Positions 49,201 through 61,544 of a stretch of DNA of 64,000 nucleotides are shown in pieces. The DNA lies in NCBI GenBank assembly GCA_034620365.1, contig JAQGEQ010000363.1, positions 2,232,001-2,296,000 on the forward strand, in the 5' to 3' direction. Below the pieces are notes generated by a model that was given only the letters and a program-made list of their open reading frames with translations, was not told where the DNA came from and did no database searches. Position numbers and translations under genes: made by a program. Within the stretch, counting starts at the first letter, position 1. Each line of letters opens with the position of its first letter. This stretch comes from Pegea sp. RAD2-039 (lineage: Eukaryota; Chordata; Thaliacea; Salpida; Salpidae).

Positions 49201-51750
49201 TTTAGAGATATTTGTGATCTAATTATTTAGACTTATATACTTAAACATAAATTATTTTAATTCAAAATTAACAAAAAGTTTAATTTGACTAAAAGAATAA
49301 TTTATTTATTTATTTATGAAATATATTTTTGTTAAAAGGAATTTTTAATAAAGAACATTTGCTAAAAAACTTAATTAAAGCTCTTATCAGAAGATAGATC
49401 CCTTAAATCATCAGCTTTATTTATAAATCTTAAATATTAATATAAGAAAGTAACTATCTAAAAAACAATGTTTAGAAAGTTCAATTTAAATAGCACAAAA
49501 CAGAAAGATTAAATAAAAACAATAATTCTATAAATATGTAAACTTTCTGTTTATTAAAATAACAATTTTCAGCAATAAAAACTTAACAATAATTTTCTGA
49601 TTTATTACAATAATAAAAAGTATTAAATATTCAATTTAATAAATAAAATAATCGTCGCCAATCTACATTTTATTAAATTACAAAATTAAAAGTTTGAAGT
49701 TATGAAAAATGTCAACTTTTCAGCCGCAACTTGCTCTTGAACTAACAAAGATCAAGTCTTTGTTTGTAAAGATTTGCTGATATCATACTACATTGTAAAA
49801 TACTAATATTAAAGTTCCGCGCCACTAATGTTCATGCATGAGTGCACATCTTTCTTCGCGATTTTCTCGTTTTTTGTTTATTTAAAAAGGTGAACGGCTT
49901 TCCCGGCGGCCATTTCTCCTTTGAGTTTCGTAATTTTTTGAAATAACTGTTAGTAATCCTTATGATAATTACACTAAATACAGATTAAAAATTAATTTTA
50001 AAAATAAACCTATTGTAAGCTTAACTAGAATTAATTTGTTTTTTCGAATTGATTTTATTAGTAGACTGAGACTACAAGAAAGTAATAGTTAACAAGAAAA
50101 GACAAGCTTTGGAAAATAAAAGAATTTTAATAAAGAAAGTGACTGGTGACATTTCTTTCATCATACTTGGATATTAATTTAATCAAAAGTTGACCTTAGA
50201 TAAAAATAGCTGAACTAGTTTAGTACACGTAAAATTGTTTAAAAGTCGTTTTTTGAAAAAATAAGAAAAACTAAATTTTCAAGTAAACAAGATTGAACTT
50301 CAATATACCTGAAATTAATCTTATTAGACTGACTTTTTCTGATCAGATTAGTTTCAATACTTCAGTTTTATTTTCCATATGTTAATAATCATTCTAAAGT
50401 ACAATGTTTTAGGAAAAATATTTAAAAAAAACAGAAAAATATGCCACTCAAAAAATTTTACGCTGGAAGCTATTTGAAAAAAAGTAAGCTTTACAAAAAA
50501 CACTTTCACTTTAAAACAAACACTAAAAAATTCTTCAAAATTTTAGGGTTAATTTTATCAAAAGAAAATTAGATCTTAGCCTATCTGATCTTATGAATTT
50601 TTCATCCTAAATTTTTTCACTTTATAAGGTTAAAAACTTGGCTATACATCTACCAAACTTATTTTTAACTTCTAGGTTATTTTTGAAATCATTTTAAAGT
50701 AAAACATGTCTATCCTACAAATCGACCGTAATTAATCGATTTATTTTAATTTGTCTTTTACTGACCCCTAGTGGATGTATAGTGTAACAGTGTAAACAGA
50801 AACTTGTAAAAACATAAATATAAAAACTATCTGATTTTAAAATGTTTTTAATACAAACAATTTATACGAAACAATTTTTTTGAACATTTCAACTTTCCGA
50901 CTTTCTATTAAAAAGTTTTTTTTGTATCTTAATTTATGCTAAGTACAAAATATCTCAACTTGTGTTATGAAGGTTTGAGTTTGAAACCGATATCTCAATT
51001 TAATTTTGAAAAAATTATTTAATTATTAAACTTTTAAGAATTTAAAAATTCAACATATTTATTTCTTAGATATTTTTCAAGACTATTTTAAACATAATAT
51101 TTAAGAAAAATTAAATCAAACCTGTCATAGCATAGAGCAAGTGAGTTATTGATGTTCTTGTCGCTGTTAAACCTTCCATAATCTTCGACAGCATCTTTGA
51201 ATGCTTGTAGTACAAGTACAGATAGTAACGGAAGCATACTGACTTCCTTTGCAAAAGCGTTTACTTCCGGAATAAAATTCAATCCAATGATAAAAAGGAA
51301 ATAGAAATTTGCTAAACGATGAAATTGCTCAAATAAATTTTTAGGAATAAAACTGAAAATTGTGTATTTGGTGGTTTTAATTTCATTAGCTGTATAATTT
51401 CTAAAGCGATTTGCAAACTTTTCCATTTGACTCGGGAACAATTGCCAAAAATCTGGTAGAGAGTCTTCAGAAACAGGATCAATATTATGTGGTGAAGGTG
51501 GAGTGATGAAAGATTGAGAACGAAAAAAATTGAATATGGATTTTTCACCCTTTGCTTCAGGATTGAATGAGGGATGGTGCTTTTTAAGGGATTTCTCGTA
51601 TAAAGATCTGGGTACAATTATTCTTCTTCTTTTACCAAGAGAAAGCGTTTTTTTCTTTGATCTTTGATTAAATTCTGATGTAGATCCAGTCTTGCGTCTA
51701 CTCATATTTTCCATTTTCATATCTTTAGTTTGTTGTAATTTATTTTTCAT
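37294..51750 (-). CDS. ATP10-type P4-ATPase phospholipid flippase (23 exons in the long form)
   Basis: P4-ATPases flip phospholipids to the cytosolic leaflet, usually with a CDC50 partner. Exons of the distal-start form (about 1601 aa): 51750-51122, 46982-46772, 46713-46628, 46120-45971, 45615-45524, 45428-45292, 45246-44994, 44939-44892, 44525-44447, 44398-44263, 44123-43992, 43945-43730, 41026-40676, 40629-40312, 40259-39948, 39893-39740, 39688-39512, 39459-39257, 38616-38416, 38362-38282, 38229-38125, 38073-37886, 37840-37294. Phase closes. Motifs: KNLFEQFHR before TM1, DGESNLK (actuator), PISLYVS (TM4), DKTGTLT with the phosphorylated Asp near residue 492, [12 protein letters not shown], and [10 protein letters not shown]. 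The block [20 protein letters not shown], the Ser/Arg-rich insert between phosphorylation and nucleotide domains, and the long tail point to the ATP10 branch. The Ser/Asn-rich tail contains repeated DDVI and MTSS pieces encoded by TGACGTCATC palindromes. Confidence 0.95.
38625..39239. repeat. 14-bp GATC-containing minisatellite in flippase intron
   Basis: A near-tandem unit of GATCAGAGGATCAA and variants (GATGAA, GGGGATAAA) fills the intron between the GDGAND exon and the next transmembrane exon. Units vary between 14 and 15 bp. Confidence 0.93.
41046..42385. repeat. 22-bp minisatellite with higher-order period of 242 bp
   Basis: The unit is close to AGTTGCTAGGTAACAAATACAT, about 60 copies. 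A marker variant TACATAGTAGCTAAATAAC recurs at 41641, 41883 and 42125, exactly 242 bp (11 units) apart, which shows block amplification. It lies in the flippase intron 43729-41027. Confidence 0.95.
42633..43710. repeat. 16-bp minisatellite (ACATCTACAAACAGAT)
   Basis: About 67 units in the same intron as the 22-bp repeat. The variant ATACATTTAC recurs at 42681 and 43049, a distance of 368 bp (23 units). The long open frame through it (42967-43356) is a by-product of the repeat. Confidence 0.95.
44550..44890. repeat. 16-bp minisatellite (CTTAGCAACCAATCAA)
   Basis: About 20 copies fill the intron between the exons at 44939-44892 and 44525-44447. The unit is unrelated to the other 16-bp repeat. 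Confidence 0.95.
47491..48477 (-). CDS. Alternative N-terminal exons of the flippase (proximal module)
   Basis: There are two exons, 48477-48329 and 47880-47491. They encode about 180 residues from an ATG ([17 protein letters not shown]) to IYSR. They contain their own copy of the segment before and through TM1-TM2 ([20 protein letters not shown], then a hydrophobic hairpin, then [16 protein letters not shown]). The distal exon 51750-51122 encodes the same segment in a different version (ending CYDR). Both end in phase 2 at AG|GT and both join in frame to the exon starting at 46982. The gene therefore has two alternative starts, giving about 1601 or 1571 residues. Using both in one transcript would duplicate the first hairpin, so they are probably exclusive and driven by separate promoters. 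Confidence 0.88.
48722..48851. repeat. 25-bp short tandem repeat upstream of proximal flippase start
   Basis: About five copies of AATATAAAACAAACAATTYA plus CCAAC lie some 250-370 bp upstream of the proximal ATG. Confidence 0.9.
48852..51121. other. Intron/upstream region between the two flippase 5' modules
   Basis: Mostly AT-rich. A locally GC-rich patch at about 49815-49930 stands out (see findings) and may be the proximal promoter or 5' UTR. No coding exon was recognised elsewhere. Confidence 0.45.
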
Positions 51751-51815
51751 TTTACTTAACAAACTCTCTATAAAATAAATATTGTAAAAAATTTTATATT
51801 TTTATTTAGCTTGTT

Positions 51816-54800
51816 TACACATCTACAAACAGATACATCTACAAACAACTACATCTACAAACAGACACATCTACAAACAAGTACATCTACAAACAGACAC
51901 ATCTACAAACAAGTACATCTACAAACAGACACATCTACAAACAAGTACATCTACAAGCAGACACTTCTACAAACAAGTACATCTAAAAGCAGATACATCT
52001 ACAAGCAGATACATCTACAAACAGATACATCTACAAACAAGTACATCTACAAACAGACACATCTACAAACAAGTACATCTACAAACAGACACATCTACAA
52101 ACAAGTACATCTACAAGCAGACACTTCTACAAACAAGTACATCTAAAAGCAGATACATCTACAAGCAGATACATCTACAAACAGACACATCTACAAGCAG
52201 ATACATCTACAAACAGATACATCTACAAACAGATACATCTACAAACAGATACATCTACAAACAGATACATCTACAAACAGATACATCTACAAGCAGACAC
52301 TTCTACAAACAGATACATCTACAAACAAATACATCTACAAACAGATACATTTACAAGCAGATACATCTACAAGCAGATACATCTACAAACAGACACATCT
52401 ACAAGTAGATACATCTACAAACAGATACATCTACAAGCAAACACATCTACAAACAGATACATCTACAAGTAGATACATCTACAAACAGATACATCTACAA
52501 GCAAACACATCTACAAACAGATACATCTACAAACAGATACATCTACAAGCAAACACATCTACAAACAGATACATCTACAAACAGATACATCTACACAAAA
52601 ATAAATCTACTAATAGACACATCTACAAACAGAAACATTACAAACGAATACATCTACAAACAAATACATCTACAAACAGATACATCTACAAACAGATACA
52701 ACTACAAACAGATACATCTACAAACAAATACATCTACAAACAGATACATCTACAAGCAGATACATCTACAAACAGATACATTACAAACGAATACATCTAC
52801 AAACAAATACATCTACAAACAGATACATCTACGAACAGATACATCTACAAACAGATACATCTACAAACAAATACATCTACAAACAGATACATCTACAAAC
52901 AAACACATCTACAAACAGACACATCTACAAACAGATACATCTAAAAACAGATACATCTACAAGCAGATACATCTACAAGCAGATACATCTACAAACAAAT
53001 ACATCTACAAACAAACACATCTACAAACAGATACATCTACAAACAGATACAACTACAAACAGATACATCTACAAACAAATACATCTACAAACAGATACAA
53101 CTACAAACAGATACAACTACAAACAGATACATCTACAAACAGATACATCTACAAACAGATACAACTACAAACAGATACATCTACAAACAAATACATCTAC
53201 AAACAGATACATCTACAAACAGATACATCTACAAACAGACACATCTACAAACAGATACATCTAAAAACAGATACATCTACAAGCAGATACATCTACAAGC
53301 AAATACATCTACAAACAAGTACATCTAAAAACAGATACAACTAAAAACAGATACATCTACAAACAGATACATCTACAAATAGACACATCTACAAACAGAT
53401 ACATCTACAAACAGATACATCTACAAATAGACACATCTACAAACAGATACATCTAAAAACAGATACATCTACAAGCAGATACATCTACAAACAAGTACAT
53501 CTAAAAACAGATACATCTAAAAACAGATACATCTACAAGCAGATACATCTACAAGCAGATACATCTACAAACAAGTACATCTAAAAACAGATACAACTAA
53601 AAACAGATACATCTACAAACAGATACATCTACAAATAGACACATCTACAAACAGATACATCTAAAAACAGATACATCTACAAATAGACACATCTACAAAC
53701 AGATACATCTAAAAACAGATACATCTACAAGCAGATACATCTACAAGCAGATACATCTACAAACAGATACATCTACAAACAGATACATCTACAAACAGAT
53801 ACATCTACAAATAGACACATCTACAAACAGATACATCTAAAAACAGATACATCTACAAGCAGATACATCTACAAGCAGATACATCTACAAACAGATACAT
53901 CTACAAACAGATACAACTACAAACAGATACATCTACAAACAAATACATCTACAAACAGATACATCTACAAACAGATACATCTACAAACAGACACATCTAC
54001 AAACAGATACATCTAAAAACAGATACATCTACAAGCAGATACATCTACAAGCAGATACATCTACAAGCAGATACATCTACAAACAAGTACATCTAAAAAC
54101 AGATACATCTACAAGCAGACACTTCTACAAACAGATACATCTACAAACAAACACATCTACAAACAGATACATCTACAAACAGATACAACTACAAACAGAT
54201 ACATCTACAAACAGATACATCTACAAACAGATACATCTACAAACAGATACAACTACAAACAGATACATCTACAAACAAATACATCTACAAACAGATACAT
54301 CTACAAACAGATACATCTACAAACAGACACATCTACAAACAGATACATCTAAAAACAGATACATCTACAAGCAGATACATCTACAAACAAGTACATCTAA
54401 AAACAGATACAACTAAAAACAGATACATCTACAAACAGATACATCTACAAATAGACACATCTACAAACAGATACATCTACAAACAGATACATCTACAAAT
54501 AGACACATCTACAAACAGATACATCTAAAAACAGATACATCTACAAGCAGATACATCTACAAATAGACACATCTACAAACAGATACATCTACAAACAGAT
54601 ACATCTACAAATAGACACATCTACAAACAGATACATCTAAAAACAGATACATCTACAAGCAGATACATCTACAAGCAGATACATCTACAAACAGATACAT
54701 CTACAAACAGATACAACTACAAACAGATACATCTACAAACAAATATATCTACAAACAGATACATCTACAAACAGATACATCTACAAACAGATACATCTAC

Positions 54801-55195
54801 AAACAGATACATCTAAAAACAGATACATCTACAAGCAGATACATTTACAAGCAGATACATCTACAAACAAGTACATCTAAAAACAGATACAACTAAAAAC
54901 AGATACATCTACAGACAGATACATCTACAAATAGACACATCTACAAACAGATACATCTACAAACAGATACATCTACAAATAGACACATCTACAAACAGAT
55001 ACATCTAAAAACAGATACATCTACAAGCAGATACATCTACAAACAAGTACATCTACAAACAGATACATCTAAAAACAGATACATCTACAAACAGATACAT
55101 CTACAAACAAGTACATCTAAAAACAGATACATCTAAAAACAGATACATCTACAAACAGATGCATCTACAAACAGATACAACTAAAAATAAATACA
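51816..55195. repeat. 3.4-kb 16-bp minisatellite (ACATCTACAAACAGAT)
   Basis: More than 200 units of the same 16-bp sequence as at 42633-43710, with variants (AAGTAC, AAAAGC, ACTTCT). A marker (GCAGACACTTCTAC) at 51957 and 52117 shows 160-bp higher-order blocks. The array begins about 70 bp upstream of the distal flippase ATG, in the likely promoter/5' UTR region. Confidence 0.96.
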
Positions 55196-58100
55196 TTTTC
55201 AAGTAGACATCAGAAACGTAATAACTAATAATCTATTTAAAGCCATTGTAACAAAAACAAAGTGGTATCCTTAAATCTATTAATTAAATACTTAATATAA
55301 TTTAATTATAGTCTAACTTATAATTGAATAGCTTCAAGCTAAAAGATAGTATTCTAAATGAGTTGTTTATTTACAGTCATTAATCAGAAAGAAATTTTGA
55401 AAAAATATCATAATGAAAGCTTGAATAAATGCTAAAAGTATTTTAAAAATGCTCTACAAAACAGACTAAAACTTTATAGATTGAAACTTCCGTCTTGAAA
55501 TACTTTTTTTTTTAACTTTTGATATTCTCTCTCCAGATTCTACTCTGCCTCGAATACTTCCTAAAATTCCCTTTAATGTGTTGAAACTTTTCATCAAAAT
55601 ATTATTTTATTTATTTATTCTAATAATTTTTTTAATTTTATTCAGAATGATAAGATTATTTTAAAAGTTCTTACATAATTTATTTATTTATCAACAACCA
55701 TATAGTTGTTTAAACAACAAATTTTTTACTGTAATCATAAACCCAGTCACTTTCTATTTATCATTAAAACACTTCTTTCAAAAGCTAAATTTTCATAAAG
55801 AGTAAAATATAGCTGTTGTTGCCTGAGGGTTTCAAAACCAGAAATAAATAAAGCGGAACGATCTGTACGTCAAACGCTTACGTAAAAGCTTTAGAGCAGT
55901 TGATTTCTCCAAAATGATTTATCAAAATCTGTTCAATTTTGTATCAACCGTTTTCGCTGGAGAAAGCTTTTATCGTCTGTAAATCCTTGTTTTGATTGAA
56001 GTACAGATTTATAAACAATCAAAATAGTTTTTAGGAATAATGTACATATAAGGTAAATACTACTTTGACTGAACTTTTATATCAAGCTCTAAAAAATGAA
56101 ATCGAAGTTTTATCTATACATGAAAATTAAATTTACTTAAGGTAACATTTTCTAAACAAAATCAAACTTATACAAAAATGTTGAACTGAAAAAAAAATGC
56201 AATGACGACACATAATGTATAGTAAACAAGAATATGATTAATTAGCTATTGAATAATACTGAAAGTGATCTTAAAAGCAAGGTAACAATGACTTAAACTA
56301 CAACTGAACGGATGCTCTAGTTATGTCACGTTTTATAAGCATGAAAATTTCACTTAACCAGCTTTTATGAGTTATCTAAATTGTTAATAGTTATCAAGAT
56401 CAATTTTTTAACTTTGACTTTAAAAACTAAAGTTTTTTTGTCGATTTTGGCTTTTAAGATAAATGCTAGTATAAAAAAAATAATATTTTTTATAATTCAA
56501 AGACAAATATTTTATTTTGAAATAAAATTTGTAAAAATAATTATCATATTATATATTTATTAAAATCAAAAATCTCTAAGTTTGATTCAGTTCCTCAGAT
56601 AAAAACAAATAAAAAAAGTTCTAATTCCAAAACCGTAGTAGCAAATTATTTTGTAATTTTACACAGCCATTATCTTTTTGATGCTTCTAAATTTATAACT
56701 GACAATTAACTCATCAATTAAATAGCTTAGCTGAGCTCTAAAGTGGCTGAATAACAATTTTGCGTTGGCTGTGAATATTTCTTTGACAAAAAACAGTTTT
56801 TAAGTTACAAAGCAAACAGGCATTTGTTTTTAAGCTAGTTATTTAGAAAATGCAACAGCACAAATAAGAAATTTTTCAAGAAATTTATGACTTTGTTTGG
56901 AAAACAAATAAAAAATTTGTTAATCAGTTTAGTGATAGCATTCTAAATTCATTTGAGTTGATATAAACTTGTTTGAACATAAAGTTAAAACGATAATATG
57001 TTTTCAAAATACTAGCTGCGAGAAAAGTGGGTAAAAATATGAAAGAGGCAAGAAAAATAGAAAACTTAAGATTAGGTTTTTGTTACACTCAACAACAAAG
57101 ACTTATTTTAGTTGAACTTAGATAAAGCTCAATTCATTTTGCTTGTTTCTCAAACATTTAATGGTTAAAGTTATCTATCATAAAGTTAGTGATTATTAAA
57201 TAAACCATTAATAATTTTAATAAACTAATTTGAAAAAAGCTCATTCTGAAGTTATGTCAGTCTTCTTATGAAAATTAAACAAAAACTTTATAAAAATATT
57301 TCTAAAAGTAAATTAAAACTAATTTATCTCTTTGAAAAGCTAAACCAAACTAAGAAATAAAAACAAAATGATTTATCTTATATCAAAAAAAACATAAACA
57401 AAAATCAAAGACAACAAACTACATAGCTCATTCAACTATAGTTTGCTTTGTATTTCAGTTATTAACTTGTAATAGCGTCTAGCGGCTAGACAACACTAAA
57501 GCCTTAAAATGAATAGCTACAGGAAATTACTCGAGAGAATAAAACTTACGGTGAAAACAGAAAACTTTACAAAGCAGAAACTGTTATTCAATAAAAGCAA
57601 AAAATAAACTTATATTAAAACCGACGGCGTTATTTAGCTTTCAATGATAAAATATTAATATCATTACAATAGACATTCGTCTGCTGATAACAAGGAAAGA
57701 AGTTTCTATCACTTGAGGTTGGCAAGTTTAAAATAGCTGCCTCGTTGAATTTATACATATTGGATATTTCCCAAGTATAAAAAGGTTAAACTCACAAGTT
57801 ATAAACTTCAAGAAAACATTTTGTCTCATTATGTTATCAAATCACATATGTTTTGTTAAAAATAATGTCTTAACCTTAACAGTCTTTCTTGTTTTGTAGA
57901 CGACTAGAGACTACTTGTAATTAAGTTTTGGTTGATTCATGACATTTATACTTTTCTGATCAACTTATTAGAAAAATTATAGTTTTAGTCTTTTGCAATT
58001 CAAGAAAATACTTTTATTTAATCAAAGTTGTTTCTTCTGAATGTTGGTGAAAACTAATTTTCAACTCAATAATCTGTTTCAATTGCATTTTTTTTGTTTT

Positions 58101-59797
58101 TTAGGCTCTTGGTCGAAATTGAAATAGATATTGCTTGATTTTTATGTCAATAAAGAGTATATTGAAAGTAAATTGTAAGATTAAAGTATAACTTTAAATT
58201 AGAGTACTTTTCACCTTAATCTGCGTTTTTAAACAGAGTTTTATTAAGCGTGGAATTAACAATTGTTTAAACATCTAAGTGCTTAACTAATTTCATCTGC
58301 GGATAAAACTTAAAATCTCCTCGCTTAAAAAACAAAATAAATTAATAATATTAGATATACTACTAGAAAATATTTATAAGCAAATAGTTGTTCAACGGAA
58401 TGCATTATCTTGGTAAATATTTCTTTTTTACCGAGTTTTACTTATTTAAAAATTTATATATAAATTTATATAAAATTTATATATAAATTTTTAAATACTT
58501 TTCAAAATTTTGCCTTTTGATTAGTCTTTTTCAATAGAATTTGTAATAGAAATGCTTTTTAAAATGTATATCATCCTACTTAGTCAAGAACATACAACTT
58601 CCGCTAAAACTGTTCTTATCAAAAATAGACATTTATATAATTTATCGTTTTGATAAATTCTTAAGATTAATAACGAAGTTGTTTAAAATAAAACCAAAAT
58701 ATTAAAAACAAAAAAATATAAATGTTAGTAAGGCTCCTAATTGAAAAAAGTTGACATAAATATTTTTTAAATTCTGTATTTGAAGAATTTAAAGCTTTAT
58801 AAGAATAATTTAAAAAAAGAAAAAATACTCAATTCAAATCTAAAAAAATTCCGTAATTATTGTAGTAGTTTTTTCTGTTGATTATAGGTTGATATATAGT
58901 TGTCTAGCAACATAATAAGCTACAGGTAGAAAATCACAAGTAAAACGTTAATCAATATTTTTGATTCTAAACAATTTTTGATGTTAGTTCTAGCAAGCTT
59001 ATCTTGAAGAGTTTTCTTCTATAAATATAAAAATATTTACAATTCGAATAATTATAGCTGAATTTTTTGATCTAATTAAAAACTTATCAAATAGTTTACA
59101 TTTTACAGTTATTAGTAAGTAAAACATCATTTATTTAACATTTTTTAGTATGATCTTTTTTTTAATGATAATTTAGCTGTACGTGGGTTGATTACTTCGA
59201 TATTTTAATTCCTTAGTAGGCTAAAAGTTGGAAAATTAGTTTTATTAAATCTTTATTATAAAAATTAATTTAAATCTGAAAAATTATTCAGAAACTAGTT
59301 TTTATCATTTTTTCTTTCATGCTATATTTGAAACCCCTTATTGATAACCTTTTTTTAATTTTTTTTTTTGTTTTAAAGCTCTACATTTTAGTAAGCTATT
59401 TGTATGCTAATAAACTATATTTTGATGTTTTTAAAAACAGTTTTCTTGGTTTTACTTTTGTATAGCAGTAAACTTGATTTTCAACATGGCTGTTTTTGGT
59501 TGAAGTAGGCCATTATGGTTGTTATTATAAGCTTGATTTTAATAACTAACTATCATTTAGATATTTTGTTGATGTAAGAAAACTCTCACATTTTTCCAAA
59601 ACACTAACTTAAATTTTTTATATTATTTTGTTATTTTAAACAATGATTTTTTGCTTTGCCTTAAATATTTTTGCTATAAAGCTTTTATATTTTTACAAAA
59701 TAATTACAAAAAAGTATTTTAACTATTATGGAAACTATAATAAGTAAATCAAAAATATTCAGGAATATATTTTGTGTATGATAACAGTAATAATAAA
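55196..59797. other. Intergenic desert
   Basis: 4.6 kb of AT-rich sequence with no gene, RNA or repeat element that I can support. A small inverted repeat of AT sequence (TTTATATATAAATTT) lies near 58450-58490. Confidence 0.55.
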
Positions 59798-60466
59798 ATG
59801 CAAGTTGGTGTTTTGAAATATGTCACCTTTATTGGAGGTGTTTTAGCTGGAAAAAAAATTGCTGTAACTTCAAATAAGTATCAGACATGGGCATTAAAAA
59901 AGTCTTCAGATTGTAGTCCTTCCACAGGTTGGGATAAGGACTGGGATGGAATGGGTAAACCAGAAAATTGCTGCGATGTAACTCGGAATATATTTATATT
60001 AGCTCACAGTGATGCTGATTTTTCTAATGACCCTTTACTAGATGAAACAGTGAAAGAAAAAGCTAAATCAATCTCTGTATTAGCTAATGATTCGTATCTA
60101 CGTATCACTCATTCTAAGGAATGCAGTAAGGATTTAGCTCATAAACTTAGTTCAGCCATTTACTCGTCTGAAGAGCTGCTGGATGAAGGAGACCCGTTTC
60201 AGACTCCTCTTTTTAAAAAGTTAAATAGACGAGCTGTTTTAGATCATGCTAGAAGTGAAGCAGCTTTTAGAAGTATGTTTTCTAGACTTCCTATTGGTGG
60301 TTTTAAAGATGTTGTTGATGTTTTGGTTTGTAAAACTGATACAGCAAAATACTTACTTAAACGTTTCAACCAATCAGAAGAAGAGTACCCTTTCCCAAAT
60401 CAACCTTTAATACTAGTCATGCTGGAGATTAATCAAGATGGTAGTTGCAAGTCAATAGTTCAATAG
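59798..60466 (+). CDS. PGAM5-like predicted pseudo-phosphatase, copy 1 (222 aa)
   Basis: The ATG is at 59798; the in-frame GTG further upstream is not a likely start, and the paralog starts with the same MQVG. Residues 1-20 are hydrophobic with GGVLAGKKIA, a probable membrane or mitochondrial-targeting segment. Then WDKDWDGMG corresponds to the WDPNWD multimerisation motif of PGAM5. The order that follows is also that of PGAM5: NIFILAHSD at the RHxxx site, a LLDEGDPFQTP segment, then DHARSEAAFRSMF (RIEAAFR-like), then DVLVCKTDTAKYLL at the second histidine site. The phosphate-binding Arg of RH is Ala, and the second catalytic His (CHAN) is Lys. PGAM5 is a mitochondrial Ser/Thr/His phosphatase; this copy should lack activity. 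It is intronless, with AATAAA at 60541. Confidence 0.75.
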   Translation: MQVGVLKYVTFIGGVLAGKKIAVTSNKYQTWALKKSSDCSPSTGWDKDWDGMGKPENCCDVTRNIFILAHSDADFSNDPLLDETVKEKAKSISVLANDSYLRITHSKECSKDLAHKLSSAIYSSEELLDEGDPFQTPLFKKLNRRAVLDHARSEAAFRSMFSRLPIGGFKDVVDVLVCKTDTAKYLLKRFNQSEEEYPFPNQPLILVMLEINQDGSCKSIVQ

Positions 60467-60540
60467 GTTTATTCAAAGCCTTTTACATCTGTACAATCTG
60501 TTGAGTAAAAAAAAGTATAAATGTTTTATAAATTATAGAA

Positions 60541-60546
60541 AATAAA
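60541..60546 (+). promoter_or_regulatory. Poly(A) signal AATAAA, PGAM5-like copy 1
   Basis: AATAAA 75 bp past the stop codon on the plus strand. Confidence 0.55.
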
Positions 60547-61544
60547 TTTTGTTTATTTGTCAGTGATTAAATATTTAATTTCAAGAAATTTTAAATGTTG
60601 ATACTTTTTTTAATGACTATGTAACTTGATGATTTTGGTAATCAAAGTCAACATGATATTGTACTTTTTTGTTTTAAAATCTTTTCAAACTTGATACAGT
60701 AAAATGACTTTATGTTTTCAGAAAGTGTATGATTTTTTTCACAACATTTAAAATATTTTTTATGTTAAACCTTTTTGATTGAAAAACAACCAGCTTTTTT
60801 ATTGTAGAAAAATAATTTAGATTATTAGAAATCTCTGCTTACTCTCAGAAATAGACGTATTCTATCTAACCAGGAAAAGAATAGTAATTTGATGCTGATG
60901 AACCTTACAAATAGATTGTAGACAATTAAAAAGTTGGCATTAATGAAAGAATTTTGACAAATAACTTTAATTTTGAGGTTTATAATTATTAGACAATTTT
61001 TAATAATATAAATTCAAGCTTCTGATAAAATTTATATTTCTGCATTAATTGTAAATCTAATGCAAAAAAATATAGAAAGCGTCATTCAGCTGTTGCTTTC
61101 AATAAGTTTTCTAACCCTAATCTTTTCTTTCACACCACCCCTCATATTGCACTGTTTTCAGCAACCTTTTTAGACCTAAATCATGAGCAAAGCTTAACAG
61201 AAGTTGAACAAAAACTTTGCAAACTAAATTTTGATTAATAAAAAGAATTATTTTTAAGATTAAATTTTTTATACAAAACAACTAGATCATCAAATAACTG
61301 TTATCAGTTTATCTTCATAACGCTTATATTTCATTATCCTAAACAATTTTAGTATATAGTAAACAAAATTAAAAGATATTATTATCGAAAAATACTAAAT
61401 TTATTTATCAAGGGACTTGATTTATTTTTGTGTCCTATCATGTTAAAAGATAATAATTTCGATAAGCAAATATTAGAATCAAAAAACATTTATAAGGAGT
61501 GTCAGAAATAAGGGTAAAAAATGGATCACTGTGATCTTGAGACC
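60547..61544. other. Intergenic, AT-rich
   Basis: No gene recognised between the PGAM5-like gene and the LINE relic. Confidence 0.5.

Noticed and set aside
41046-55195. Arrays of short repeats considered as CRISPR-like
   Set aside because: Units are tandem without unique spacers and the genome is animal; these are minisatellites.
56381-56563. Hydrophobic 60-codon frame rich in Ile, Phe and Lys
   Set aside because: Typical chance frame in very AT-rich sequence; no start context or homologous feature.
59774-59797. Upstream GTG as start of PGAM5-like copy 1
   Set aside because: GTG is not a likely nuclear start codon here. The ATG at 59798 aligns with the start of copy 2.
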